Numbered from the stretch's first letter, positions 8,699 to 17,460 are shown. The stretch is DNA of 51,544 nt from Desulfopila aestuarii DSM 18488 (GCF_900143695.1 NZ_FRFE01000035.1:1-51544); one strand, 5' to 3'. Notes: a model not told the origin generated them from the letters alone. Made by a program: numbers and translations.

Positions 8699-9702
8699 GG
8701 AAGACAATCGCGTTATGTGCGGCCGGTCTGTTGACGGTGATGGTCGGTTTTGCCGGCCCGGCGGTGGGCGAAGGGGTGTCTGTCGGAATGGTCACTGATG
8801 TCGGTGGGGTGAATGACCAGTCGTTCAACCAATCGGCATGGGAGGGACTGCAGCGAGCCGAGAAGGAACTTGGTGCCAAGATCGGTTATAAAGAGTCCAA
8901 ACAGGACGCCGACTATGCACCAAACCTCGAGACCCTCACTGACGCGGGCTATGACCTCATCTGGGGTATTGGCTTTTTGATGGGTGATGCGGTCAAGTCG
9001 ACTGCCCAGGTTAACCCGGATCAGAAGTATGCTATCGTCGATTTCTGTTATGGTGAAGAGACGCTGCCAAACATTGCCTGTGCTGTCTTCCAGGAAGAAC
9101 AACCGTCGTTCCTTGTCGGCTATATCGCAGGGAAGATGACAAAAAGCAACAAAGTTGGTTTTGTCGGCGGTATTAAATTTCCGGTTATCGAGAAGTTTGA
9201 GTATGGCTATATGGCTGGCGTGAAGATGGCCAATCCCGATGTGGAAGTGCTCCGTCAGTATGCTGAATCCTTCACCGATGCCGCGAAAGGCAAGGCGATT
9301 ACCACCAATATGCTCCAACAGGGTGCGGATATTGTCTTTCATGCGGCCGGCGGTGTCGGCGATGGCGTGATTGAAGCCGCCAAAGAGCGAAAGCAGTGGG
9401 CGATCGGTGTGGATAAGGATCAGAACTACCTTGCCCCCGACAACGTCCTGACCTCTGCCATGAAACGGGTGGACAACGCTCTGTTTAGTATGGCTGCGGA
9501 TCTGCAGGAAGGTAAATTCGAGGGCGGTAAAGCCGTTGTCTACAACCTTTCCAACGAGGGCGTGGGCATCGCTCCAACTACGGGTAAACATGTTCCACCG
9601 GAGATTCTTGCCGAAGTGGACAGCTTGATCGCCAAAATCAAGGCGGGTGAGATTGTGGTTCCCGCCACAGAAGCAGACTACAACAGCTTTATGAAAAAAT
9701 GA
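8695..9702 (+). CDS. BMP-family nucleoside-binding protein of an ABC importer, 335 aa
   Basis: Periplasmic receptor for nucleosides (BmpA/PnrA/NupN type). It has a Sec signal peptide of about 24 residues ending 'GPAVGEG'. There is no lipobox cysteine at the cleavage site, so unlike Gram-positive homologues it should be a soluble periplasmic protein. Family signatures are 'GMVTDVGGVNDQSFNQSAWEGL', 'NPDQKYAIVDF' (base/ribose pocket region), 'FVGGIKFPVIEKFEYGYMAGV' and 'GADIVFHAAGGVGDGVIEAA'. It overlaps deoB by 4 bases and is followed by a strong hairpin and then the ATPase gene. Position in a nucleoside catabolic operon makes purine and pyrimidine nucleosides the likely ligands. Confidence 0.93.
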   Translation: MRKTIALCAAGLLTVMVGFAGPAVGEGVSVGMVTDVGGVNDQSFNQSAWEGLQRAEKELGAKIGYKESKQDADYAPNLETLTDAGYDLIWGIGFLMGDAVKSTAQVNPDQKYAIVDFCYGEETLPNIACAVFQEEQPSFLVGYIAGKMTKSNKVGFVGGIKFPVIEKFEYGYMAGVKMANPDVEVLRQYAESFTDAAKGKAITTNMLQQGADIVFHAAGGVGDGVIEAAKERKQWAIGVDKDQNYLAPDNVLTSAMKRVDNALFSMAADLQEGKFEGGKAVVYNLSNEGVGIAPTTGKHVPPEILAEVDSLIAKIKAGEIVVPATEADYNSFMKK

Positions 9703-9736
9703 TAGGCAGCTCAACTTGTCTTGCATAACTGCACTG

Positions 9737-9768
9737 ACCATCGGCCTGTGATTGTGCGGGCCGATGGT
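9737..9768 (+). terminator. Intercistronic stem-loop between the binding-protein and ATPase genes
   Basis: Perfect 10-base inverted repeat ACCATCGGCC / GGCCGATGGT (9737-9746 and 9759-9768) with a 12-base loop. No T-run follows, so it is unlikely to terminate fully. In importer operons such hairpins after the binding-protein gene protect upstream mRNA from 3' decay and allow the receptor to be made in excess of the membrane parts. Confidence 0.6.
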
Positions 9769-9788
9769 TGCCTTACAAGAGGAATACA

Positions 9789-11321
9789 TTGAACGCTATC
9801 GATTTTTCACATACGGCTGTTGAGATGACGACGATTACCAAGAAATTTGGTGATTTTGTCGCTAACGACGCCATCAATCTCAAGGTCCATCGGGGCGAAG
9901 TGCACGCGCTGTTGGGGGAGAACGGGGCGGGCAAGACTACCCTGATGAATATCCTTTATGGGATATTGCAGCCGACCTCCGGCACGATCAGGATAAATGG
10001 TCGGGAGCTTAAGGTAACCGACCCCAATGTTGCCATCCGCCATGGTATCGGCATGGTCCATCAACATTTTATGCTGGTGGAGACCTTTACCGTCACTGAA
10101 AACATTGTCCTTGGAAATGAGCCGACGCGCAGTTTCGGAGTGCTGGATATGGAGACGGCCGAACGCGAGGTGGCCGAATTGTCTGAACGGTATGGTCTTG
10201 CCGTCGATCCCAAAGCACTGATCCAGGATCTTTCAGTGGGCAGTCAGCAGCGAGTGGAAATATTGAAAACCCTTTATCGTGGGGCCGAGATCCTGATCCT
10301 CGATGAGCCGACGGCAGTATTGACACCGCTGGAGATTCAGGAGCTGGTTGGAATTATTCGTAACCTGACCGAGGCCGGAAAGTCGATAATTATCATCACA
10401 CACAAGCTAGGCGAGATCAAGCAGGTAGCCGATTTCTGCACCATTATCCGGCGCGGCCTTCATGTTGATACGGTGGATGTGAACACCGTAAGCGAAGCGG
10501 AACTGGCGGCCAAGATGGTGGGGAGGGAGGTGAGTTTCAAGGTAGAGAAAAAGAAGCAGGTTCCAGGTGAAACGATTTTAGAAATTCAAGGGCTGTGCGT
10601 TGAAGGCGGCAGAGGCCTCCCGGCCGTTGACGGGCTCGATCTTAAGCTGCGTAAAGGCGAAATCCTCGGGATTGCCGGCGTGGACGGCAACGGGCAGAGT
10701 GAACTGATCGAGGCGCTGACAGGGCTTCGCAAGGTGAAAAGTGGTTCTATTATCATGCGGGGAAAAAACATTACCAATCTCTCACCCGGTAAAATCATCG
10801 AGGAACATAAAATTGCCCATATTCCGGAAGACCGTCAAAAGAGGGGGCTGGTCTTCGAGTTTGATATTGCCGAGAACCTGATCTTGCAAAGTTATGGTAA
10901 GCCGCCATTTTCCAAAAGGTTTTCGCTGTTATGGGACAATATTTACCAAAACGCTGAACGGTTGATTGAAAAATTTGATATCCGCCCGCAGCACCCGGCC
11001 ACCCCAGCACGAGCGTTGTCGGGCGGTAACCAGCAGAAGATGATTATTGCCCGTGAGGTTTCCCACGAGCCGGAACTGTTGATCGCGGCTCAGCCGACAC
11101 GCGGCCTTGATGTGGGGGCTATCGAGTATGTACACAGAGCTTTGGTGGCGGAGCGCGATAGAGGGAAAGCGGTACTCCTCATCTCCTTTGAACTCGATGA
11201 AGTACTAAATGTTTCCGATCGGATCGCGGTGATCTATGAGGGCAAAATTGTCGGGATTCTTGATGCCGAGGGTGTCGATGAAAACGAGGTGGGGCTACTG
11301 ATGGCGGGAGGAACGGCTTAA
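9789..11321 (+). CDS. nupO: Nucleoside ABC importer ATPase with two ABC domains, 510 aa
   Basis: Energises nucleoside import at the inner membrane. It consists of two fused nucleotide-binding domains. The first has an intact Walker A 'GENGAGKTTL', signature 'LSVGSQQRVEIL' and Walker B 'ILILDEPTAVL'. The second has a degenerate Walker A 'GVDGNGQSEL', signature 'LSGGNQQKMIIA' and Walker B 'LLIAAQPTRGLD', lacking the usual acidic pair, as in other sugar/nucleoside (RbsA-like) ATPases. I place the start at TTG 9789 with ribosome site AAGAGG; ATG 9825 is an alternative but has no good site. A weak TTG start plus the preceding hairpin would lower its expression relative to the binding protein. Confidence 0.92.
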   Translation: MNAIDFSHTAVEMTTITKKFGDFVANDAINLKVHRGEVHALLGENGAGKTTLMNILYGILQPTSGTIRINGRELKVTDPNVAIRHGIGMVHQHFMLVETFTVTENIVLGNEPTRSFGVLDMETAEREVAELSERYGLAVDPKALIQDLSVGSQQRVEILKTLYRGAEILILDEPTAVLTPLEIQELVGIIRNLTEAGKSIIIITHKLGEIKQVADFCTIIRRGLHVDTVDVNTVSEAELAAKMVGREVSFKVEKKKQVPGETILEIQGLCVEGGRGLPAVDGLDLKLRKGEILGIAGVDGNGQSELIEALTGLRKVKSGSIIMRGKNITNLSPGKIIEEHKIAHIPEDRQKRGLVFEFDIAENLILQSYGKPPFSKRFSLLWDNIYQNAERLIEKFDIRPQHPATPARALSGGNQQKMIIAREVSHEPELLIAAQPTRGLDVGAIEYVHRALVAERDRGKAVLLISFELDEVLNVSDRIAVIYEGKIVGILDAEGVDENEVGLLMAGGTA

Positions 11322-11324
11322 ATC

Positions 11325-12434
11325 ATGATTTCAGGACGATTGAAAGCATTGTTTCTGCGTGGACCCATCGGATTGACGGTGGTCTCCATCATCTTGGGCT
11401 TTACGGTAGGGGGCATTGTCCTCGTGGTTGCGGGTTTCAACCCGTTTGAGGCGTACGGGGCTATCTTGAAGGGAACCTTTTCCAAACCCAAGTATATCGC
11501 TTACGTCATCATCTACGCTACGCCCCTGATCATGACCGGGTTGTCTGTAGCCTTTGCCATGAGGACCGGTCTCTTTAATATCGGGGCGGAAGGGCAGTTT
11601 ATCGTAGGGGCGATGGTGGCGGCCATGGCTGGCTATGCGTTGCATTTGCCGATCTGGCTGCATGTGCCGCTTTGCCTGTTGCTGGCGATGATGGCCGCTG
11701 CTCTCTGGGGTGGCCTGGCAGGCTATATAAAAGCCAGATTTGGGGTACATGAGGTTATCTCGACTATCATGCTCAACTGGACAGCGTTCTATCTCTCTAA
11801 CTGGTCGCTCACCTTGAGTGGTTTCGGTAAGCCGGGAACCGGCAAGTCCTTCACCATTCAGGAGACCGCGCGAATTGATCTGTTCAGCCAGTGGAAAATT
11901 TCCAAAGAGGGCATCCAGTTCATCCGCAGTCACGAGTATCTGGGCGATGTGCTGAAAGCGCCGGTGAATCTGGGAATCGTGGTGGCGATTGTACTGGCAT
12001 TGCTGGTCTGGTACATCCTCAACAGAACCACACTGGGTTATGAGTTGCGCGCTGTGGGCTTTAACCCCCATGCCGCAGAATATGGCGGTATCAATGTCAA
12101 AAGAAGCATTGTCACCTCAATGTCCATTGCCGGAGGGTTGGCAGGCGCTGCCGGGGCCCTGCAGGTAATGGGGGTAAGCCACAAGATTGCCAAGCTGGCG
12201 GTTATGGAAGGCTATGGTTTTGATGGTATTGCGGTGGCACTTATCGGCAACAACAGTGGTCCCGGTTCGGTTCTGGCCGGTTTCCTGTTCGGCGGCCTGA
12301 AATATGGGGGCTCGAAGATTCAGGATGCGGTAGGGGCACCGACTGAGGTTATCAGTATCGTGGTGGGCACCATTATCCTGTTTATCGCGATGCCGAAGCT
12401 GATCCAGACACTGTTGAAATTCAAAAAGGGTTGA
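11325..12434 (+). CDS. nupP: Nucleoside ABC importer permease 1, 369 aa
   Basis: Inner-membrane permease of the branched-chain-amino-acid/ribose permease superfamily, NupP/YufP type. Many hydrophobic segments are visible (starting 'GLTVVSIILGFTVGGIVLVVAG'). The family region 'FAMRTGLFNIGAEGQFIVGAM' is present, and the cytoplasmic coupling region 'TLGYELRAVGFNPHAAEYGGI' contacts the ATPase. It begins 3 bases after the ATPase stop and ends 4 bases before the second permease, so it is co-translated with them. The two permeases should form a heterodimer. Confidence 0.92.
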   Translation: MISGRLKALFLRGPIGLTVVSIILGFTVGGIVLVVAGFNPFEAYGAILKGTFSKPKYIAYVIIYATPLIMTGLSVAFAMRTGLFNIGAEGQFIVGAMVAAMAGYALHLPIWLHVPLCLLLAMMAAALWGGLAGYIKARFGVHEVISTIMLNWTAFYLSNWSLTLSGFGKPGTGKSFTIQETARIDLFSQWKISKEGIQFIRSHEYLGDVLKAPVNLGIVVAIVLALLVWYILNRTTLGYELRAVGFNPHAAEYGGINVKRSIVTSMSIAGGLAGAAGALQVMGVSHKIAKLAVMEGYGFDGIAVALIGNNSGPGSVLAGFLFGGLKYGGSKIQDAVGAPTEVISIVVGTIILFIAMPKLIQTLLKFKKG

Positions 12435-12438
12435 CAGC

Positions 12439-13395
12439 ATGGAGCTCATTATTCAGGATATCGGCTTTATCATCGGGACGACCCTGATGTACGCAACCCC
12501 TTTGATTTTCACAGCGCTTGGGGGCGTTATCACCGAACGGTCCGGTGTCGTGAACATCGGCCTGGAAGGGATGATGTTTTTTGGGGCCTTTGTCGGGGCG
12601 GCCGTCGCGTATTTTTCAGGGAGTCCCTGGCTTGGGCTGTTGTGTGCAGCGTTTGGGGGGACATTCTGGGGCCTGATCCATGCCATCGCCTGTGTTTCAT
12701 TTCGCGCGGAACAGATTGTTTCCGGTATCGCTATCAATTTTCTCGGTGCTGGCAGTGCGCTTTTTATCAGTCGTCTGGTTTTTGATGGCGCAACCCAGAC
12801 GTTGACGGTGGTAAATAAGATCCCACAGCCACTGGCTTTTCTTTTCGGGGAGGGGAAAATGTTTTCCTCCTCAGGTTTTATGGGGTTAGTGTTCAACCAG
12901 TTCGCTACCGTGTACCTCGCCTTTTTCATGGTGGCACTGGTCTGGTTTGTACTCTACAAAACCAGACTGGGAATGCGGGTGCGGGCCGTGGGTGAAAATC
13001 CCGAGGCTGCAAATACCCTTGGTATCGACGTTATAAAGATTCGCTATGGGGCGGTTATGATGTCCGGCTTTTTTGCTGGTATGGGTGGTGCTGCCATGTC
13101 TATTGCGGTGGTGTCGCGGTTCTCCAATACGCTTATTTCCGGTCATGGGTTTATTGCCCTTGCAGCGATGATCTTCGGAAAGTGGAAGCCGCAGGGGGCT
13201 CTGCTTGCCTGTCTTCTTTTTGGTGCGGCAAAAGGGTTCGAAATTTATCTCGGCGCAAAAGGTGTACCGGTCGCGGGAGATGTGCTTGCCATGCTGCCCT
13301 ATGTTCTTACGTTGGTGATTCTGGTTAGTTTTGTGGGCAAAACCACGGCACCAGCGGCTATCGGTAAAATTTATGAGAAAGGCGATCACATATGA
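12439..13395 (+). CDS. nupQ: Nucleoside ABC importer permease 2, 318 aa
   Basis: Second membrane subunit (NupQ/YufQ type). It has the same family core as its neighbour: 'GVITERSGVVNIGLEGMMFFGAF' near the N terminus and the coupling element 'TRLGMRVRAVGENPEAANTLGI'. Hydrophobic segments are spread through the protein. It is shorter than the first permease because it lacks that protein's longer central loop, which is the usual arrangement. It overlaps the purine nucleoside phosphorylase gene by 4 bases (13392-13395). Confidence 0.92.
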   Translation: MELIIQDIGFIIGTTLMYATPLIFTALGGVITERSGVVNIGLEGMMFFGAFVGAAVAYFSGSPWLGLLCAAFGGTFWGLIHAIACVSFRAEQIVSGIAINFLGAGSALFISRLVFDGATQTLTVVNKIPQPLAFLFGEGKMFSSSGFMGLVFNQFATVYLAFFMVALVWFVLYKTRLGMRVRAVGENPEAANTLGIDVIKIRYGAVMMSGFFAGMGGAAMSIAVVSRFSNTLISGHGFIALAAMIFGKWKPQGALLACLLFGAAKGFEIYLGAKGVPVAGDVLAMLPYVLTLVILVSFVGKTTAPAAIGKIYEKGDHI

Positions 13396-14222
13396 AGGTG
13401 GATCTGAACAGAATTATTGAAGCCGCTGAGTATATACAAAGCGCAATCAGCGGTATTCCAAAGTTCTGTGTGGTGCTTGGTTCCGGCCTGGGTGGTTTTG
13501 CCGATAATCTTGAGGAACGGGTGGAAATCCCTTTTTCTGAAATCCCCCATTTCCCTGAATCGACGGTGGAGGGACATAAGGGACGGCTGGTGGTGGGGAT
13601 GATTGACAATATCTACATTATGGCCATGCAGGGACGCTTTCATTATTATGAAGGCTACTCAATGGCGGAGGTTGCTTTTCCAATCCGCTGCCTTTTGTAT
13701 CTTAAGGTCGAAAATCTCATCGTTACGAATGCGGCGGGTAGTGTCGATCCCGCAATTACTCCTGGCGATATCATGGTGATTCGCGATCATATTAAGCTGC
13801 ATGGTGATAGTCCCTTGCGCGGTGTCAATATCGATTCTTTTGGTCCACGGTTCAACGACATGTCCGATCCGTACCCTAAAAGAGTCAGGGAGCTGACGTG
13901 TGAATGTGGCAAGGAACTGGGGATTGAGCTGAAAGAGGGCGTCTATTTCTATATGCCGGGCCCGAGTTATGAGACGGCCGGCGAAATCAAGGCCATCAAT
14001 ATCCTTGGCGCCAATGCGGTGGGGATGTCGACGGTGCCGGAAGTGATCGTCGCGGTCCATGGCGGCATGCAGGTTCTTGGGCTTTCGTGTATCACCAACA
14101 TGGGCACCGGGATGCGTAACCAGGTGGTCGACCATCAGGAGGTCATTGTGCGAGGCGAGGCTTCGGCGGCAAAGCTGATGGCTTTGCTGCGGCTGGTAAT
14201 CACTCGTTGGCCGACTCTTTGA
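13392..14222 (+). CDS. punA: Purine-nucleoside phosphorylase, trimeric type, 276 aa
   Basis: Phosphorolyses inosine and guanosine (and deoxy forms) to base plus (deoxy)ribose-1-phosphate. It belongs to the PNP/MTAP phosphorylase family: 'VVLGSGLGGFA' (phosphate loop), 'GRFHYYEGYSM', 'VTNAAGSV', 'GPSYETAGE', 'VGMSTVPEVI' and 'TNMGTGM'. Length is typical of the trimeric PunA form rather than the hexameric DeoD. It is the last gene of the operon; together with the pyrimidine enzyme at the front, both nucleoside classes are covered. No clear terminator follows. The next gene is convergent, 193 bases away, with nothing recognised between. Confidence 0.95.
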   Translation: MKVDLNRIIEAAEYIQSAISGIPKFCVVLGSGLGGFADNLEERVEIPFSEIPHFPESTVEGHKGRLVVGMIDNIYIMAMQGRFHYYEGYSMAEVAFPIRCLLYLKVENLIVTNAAGSVDPAITPGDIMVIRDHIKLHGDSPLRGVNIDSFGPRFNDMSDPYPKRVRELTCECGKELGIELKEGVYFYMPGPSYETAGEIKAINILGANAVGMSTVPEVIVAVHGGMQVLGLSCITNMGTGMRNQVVDHQEVIVRGEASAAKLMALLRLVITRWPTL

Positions 14223-14415
14223 GCGCTGATCCAGTAGTGGCATCAAGATGGACGTGTGCCGATGTTTCCAGGCTATTATCACGTGTGAAATATCTCGAAA
14301 AGCTTCTCCAGCCCTTGGAGGCTTTTGGACGTGGTCAAGGAAGCGTGGCGTCCTTGGTCAAGACAATAGCGAGAAGCAATAAATGTAATTAAATCCAGAC
14401 ACCTATATCGTATTG

Positions 14416-15210
14416 CTAATCGGCTATGTAGCCTAAGTCTTGAGATATTGCCAAGGCTGCTTCCTTGACCTTTTCGAGCATTTCTTCCTTTACTCCCGGC
14501 CTATCCAACAACGACAGCATCATTGTGAACCCCAGTGCAGCTACCACTTTGTTTCGGTAGTCTTTAATCGGTGCTGAAATTCCACCTACGCCATCGAATG
14601 CATCTTCTCGCCCCACGTAATATCCTTTTTCCCGAATTTCGGAGAGTACTTTAAGAAAAGAGTCCTTGTCTGTGATGTTAACCTGAGTGTAGGGCCGTAA
14701 TGGGTCTTTCTTGAGCAGATACTCCTGTTCTTCTCTCGGCAGGTACGCCATTAAAACCATACCTAGCATACCGAAGTGCAGCGGTCTTCTTCGACCAATT
14801 TCCGAGGAGACAACCAGAACACCTCCTTTGCCGTCACGTTTGTCAATGTATATCAAATTGTCACCGTGCCTCTCACCAAGAAGGATCGTATGGCCTAGAT
14901 CATTACGCAACCGTGTGAGGTGAGGTGCGGCAATTTTCCGTAGGGATATTGATGAGAGAGCGACACCCCCTAGTTCGAGTAGTTTTGTTCCAAGTTGGTA
15001 GGTTCTGTTACGATCATCATATTTTATGTAGTGTCGACTCATCAGATGAGAAAGCAATCTAATCACTGTTGTTCTGTTCAATTCAGTTTGTTGCACAATC
15101 TCATTAAGCGTACGTTCTTTCTGGCTAAACGTAAAACATTCAAGGATATCGATTGCTCGATCCACAGATTGAACAAAATACGTAGGTTTAGTCAGGTCGT
15201 TATTTTTCAT
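14416..15210 (-). CDS. IclR-family transcriptional regulator, 264 aa
   Basis: N-terminal winged helix ('SVDRAIDILECFTFSQKERTLNEIVQQTELNRTTVIRLLSHL', about residues 15-57) followed by the IclR effector domain (about 80-260, with 'GLGMVLMAYLPREE'-like dimer and ligand region 'GMLGMVLMAYLPREEQEYLL' and 'GREDAFDGVGGISAPI'). Proteins of this family commonly bind small organic acids and control the adjacent uptake or catabolic genes. It is divergent from the TRAP transporter operon 667 bases away, where two palindromes flank the likely promoter, so local control of that operon is the natural inference. AGGA lies before its ATG at 15210. Confidence 0.9.
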   Translation of the reverse strand: MKNNDLTKPTYFVQSVDRAIDILECFTFSQKERTLNEIVQQTELNRTTVIRLLSHLMSRHYIKYDDRNRTYQLGTKLLELGGVALSSISLRKIAAPHLTRLRNDLGHTILLGERHGDNLIYIDKRDGKGGVLVVSSEIGRRRPLHFGMLGMVLMAYLPREEQEYLLKKDPLRPYTQVNITDKDSFLKVLSEIREKGYYVGREDAFDGVGGISAPIKDYRNKVVAALGFTMMLSLLDRPGVKEEMLEKVKEAALAISQDLGYIAD

Positions 15211-15720
15211 AGAAATATCCTGGTTTTGACAAAGGATTAGGCAATTTTTCGATTCATATAGAATATGAGTATTTTTCTAAAAAATTCAGACTATTGTTCG
15301 CATTTTTCCAAGCTGGGAGATTGTAGGGAAATTCAATTTCGAGCCATTTGAAAGACACAATACAACATCAATACGAAAAACGGTGGATCACCATCGAAGC
15401 CAGAACACGAACCCCGCGAAGAGAAAAAAGAAATTTGTGAATATTGGCGCAGTAGGAGTAATTGGGCCGCCAGTTTTGCTTACAAAGCTGCTCCTAAACT
15501 CGCAGAGGAAATCCTAATGCTCTTTCATGTGAATAGTCAAACTCTTCTTAAGCGCCACCGGTTTTTCGAATCAGATCAACATAATACTATTTTAAACATG
15601 TTGTCCACATTGTGTAGAGCAATATGTACTGATCATTAAGCTGTAATAAATATTATTTATTAAATAGTTGAGAATACTTTATTCTTTTGACTACGTTGCT
15701 GTTATTGCGAGTTTTTTTGG

Positions 15721-15749
15721 TTGACACTCATTGTAAACACTGATAGTGT
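15721..15749 (+). promoter_or_regulatory. Promoter candidate for the TRAP operon
   Basis: Perfect -35 box TTGACA at 15721-15726, a 17-base spacer, then TAGTGT at 15744-15749 as a weak -10. A weak -10 with a perfect -35 suits an activator- or repressor-controlled promoter. It lies 129 bases before the dctP start. Confidence 0.5.
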
Positions 15750-15751
15750 TT
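15735..15751. promoter_or_regulatory. Dyad AAACACT-GAT-AGTGTTT over the -10 region
   Basis: Perfect 7-base arms with a 3-base centre, overlapping the predicted -10 of the TRAP promoter. This is a position where a bound regulator would block RNA polymerase. The regulator cannot be assigned by sequence alone. Confidence 0.5.
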
Positions 15752-15766
15752 GTTATATGAATAAAC

Positions 15767-15781
15767 GTTCACAATGTGAAC
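15767..15781. promoter_or_regulatory. Dyad GTTCACAATGTGAAC downstream of the TRAP promoter
   Basis: Perfect 15-base palindrome, arms GTTCAC/GTGAAC with centre AAT, just downstream of the expected transcription start. IclR-family operators are often 15-base GTTC-type dyads, so this is my first choice for the divergently encoded IclR protein. That assignment is inference. Confidence 0.5.
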
Positions 15782-15877
15782 AATGCCAAAAGGAGGAGCA
15801 AAAAGGTTAATTGACGCTTTGAAGCCTCAGGAAAAGTAATGAGATAACCACTAAACATCGACCTGGAGAGGGGACCA

Positions 15878-16930
15878 ATGAAACAACATCGTTCATTAAT
15901 CGTCGTGATGGTAATATTCGTTTTTACAGCAATTATTACAATCGCACCGCACCCTACTTACGCGAAAGAGGTTCAATTAACTTACAGTGGTTTTTTTCCT
16001 CCAAACCATGTGCAGAGCAAGTTGGCCGAAGCCTGGTGTAAAGAAGTAGAAAAACAGACGGAAGGTAGAGTGAAAATAGCCTACTATCCAGGCCAGACCT
16101 TGACCAAAGCAACCCAGACCTATGATGGAGTGTTAACCGGTCTTTCCGATATCGGGTTTTCAATTCTCCAATATAGCCGTGGTAGATTTCCTTTAATGGA
16201 TTTCATCAATCTGCCCATGGGCTATCCCAGCGGACCGGTCAACACCGCAATCATAAACGAAGTTTACGAAAAATTCGCTCCAGCTGAACTGGACGATGTC
16301 AAAGTCCTCTATCTTCACGCCCATGGACCTGGTGTCTTGCACACCAAGAAGCATCAGATACATGAAATGAAGGATTTTAAAGGTTTGAAGTTCCGCTCTC
16401 ATGGTCCCACGGCAGATATGCTCAAAAACCTGGGAGGGACGCCCAGCGCACTTCCTATGCCGGAACTTTATCAGGCGTTGCAAAAAGGGGTCGTTCAGGG
16501 TGGGGTTTGGGATTTCTCTGCGAGCAGTGACTGGAAACTGGCTGAAGTTGTCGACTGTGACATAGTCTGTTCCACCATCTCTTATTCCCTTGGGTTCTTT
16601 GTAGTCATGAATAAGGACAAATGGGCAATGATCGATGATTCTGACCAGAAGATTATAGAAAAAATCAATGCTCAATGGTTGCCAAAGCATGGAAAAACGT
16701 GGGAAGAGGTCGACAGTCGCGCAATTCAGTACTCCCTCAGTCTAGGAAATACCATTATCGGCATCCCCCCCAAGGAAGCTGCCAAATGGAGGAAAGCCGT
16801 CCAACCTGTTATCGACAGTTACATCGAAGAAACCAAAAGCAAAGGATTGCCGGGTAAAGAGGTCATTAAATACGTAGAAAAACGTATTAAAGATGCCGAA
16901 AAAGGGAAATTTGAAAGCAAATACCTTTAA
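15878..16930 (+). CDS. dctP: TRAP transporter solute-binding protein (DctP family), 350 aa
   Basis: Periplasmic receptor of a tripartite ATP-independent transporter, which uses an ion gradient to take up organic acids. A Sec signal peptide covers about the first 29 residues ('...PHPTYAKEV'). The mature part shows the DctP fold: 'LAEAWCKEVEKQTEGRVKIAYYPGQTL', and 'FKGLKFRSHGPTADMLKNLGGTPSALPMPELYQALQKGVVQG' (positions about 167-209), where the Arg in LKFRS normally pairs with a carboxylate of the ligand. This supports a carboxylic acid substrate. It is the first gene of dctPQM-ligase, with ribosome site GGAGAGGGG. Confidence 0.93.
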   Translation: MKQHRSLIVVMVIFVFTAIITIAPHPTYAKEVQLTYSGFFPPNHVQSKLAEAWCKEVEKQTEGRVKIAYYPGQTLTKATQTYDGVLTGLSDIGFSILQYSRGRFPLMDFINLPMGYPSGPVNTAIINEVYEKFAPAELDDVKVLYLHAHGPGVLHTKKHQIHEMKDFKGLKFRSHGPTADMLKNLGGTPSALPMPELYQALQKGVVQGGVWDFSASSDWKLAEVVDCDIVCSTISYSLGFFVVMNKDKWAMIDDSDQKIIEKINAQWLPKHGKTWEEVDSRAIQYSLSLGNTIIGIPPKEAAKWRKAVQPVIDSYIEETKSKGLPGKEVIKYVEKRIKDAEKGKFESKYL

Positions 16931-16990
16931 GGACACTTTCTGGTAATCCTAATGATTTGGATGCTCCTTCATGGAACCTGAGGTGAAATT

Positions 16991-17458
16991 ATGAGGTATA
17001 CGAAATGGTTTTCAGATGTACTAAAGAAAATAGCAGGGCTAAGTCTTCTCGGCATGATGCTGCTGACCTGCGCAGACGTCGTTGGCAGTTTTTTTGGCTA
17101 TCCGATTCTTGGCGTTGAGGAAATGGTAGCTTTGTGGGCATCCATCCTCCTGGCATTTTCACTCCCTGCGGCACACATCGCAAAAACTCATGTGGGAGTG
17201 GATTTGCTTTACAGCAAATTCACCCGTCCCATGAAAAAGGTAAACGATATTTTCATCACCTCGGTCAGTTGTGCACTGTTTTTCCTGATTGGCTGGCAAT
17301 GCTATCAATATGCGTTGGAATTGCGTGCAGCTGGGGAGGTTACGATGACTCTCCAGTTTCCAGCTTATCTGCTCATTTTTGGTGTGGCCTTTGCATTGTT
17401 TGTCAAATCGGTAGTGATCTTCTTTGAACTATTAACAGCACTGCAAATGGAGAAATAG
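16991..17458 (+). CDS. dctQ: TRAP transporter small membrane subunit (DctQ family), 155 aa
   Basis: Four hydrophobic segments are visible (about 13-32, 43-65, 85-107 and 122-145), the usual DctQ topology. The conserved family stretch after the first helix is present ('GYPILGVEEMVALWASILLAF'). It bridges the receptor and the large permease. It lies 60 bases after dctP and 2 bases before dctM, so dctQ and dctM should be co-translated. Confidence 0.9.
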   Translation: MRYTKWFSDVLKKIAGLSLLGMMLLTCADVVGSFFGYPILGVEEMVALWASILLAFSLPAAHIAKTHVGVDLLYSKFTRPMKKVNDIFITSVSCALFFLIGWQCYQYALELRAAGEVTMTLQFPAYLLIFGVAFALFVKSVVIFFELLTALQMEK

Positions 17459-17460
17459 AA

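Larger units (their letters stand above)
15211..15877. other. Long regulatory spacer between the IclR gene and the TRAP operon
   Basis: 667 bases without a gene. It is AT-rich in its last third. An imperfect palindrome TCATA-N5-TATGA (15254-15268) lies just before the regulator gene, and a 17-base AT palindrome AATAAATATTATTTATT lies at 15645-15661. The TRAP promoter with its two dyads is at 15721-15781. The middle part (15300-15600) shows no frame or motif I can name. Confidence 0.5.

Noticed and set aside
8713-9789. 358-codon open frame on the minus strand over the BMP binding-protein gene
   Set aside because: It is the mirror of a clear, well-conserved gene; its translation is His/Cys-rich with no family resemblance and no ribosome site.
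11331-12071. 246-codon minus-strand frame over the first permease gene
   Set aside because: Shadow of a membrane protein gene; Gln/His/Arg-rich translation without motifs.
14207-14392. 61-codon plus-strand frame starting inside the end of punA
   Set aside because: TTG start inside another gene, no ribosome site, no homology recognised; probably chance.
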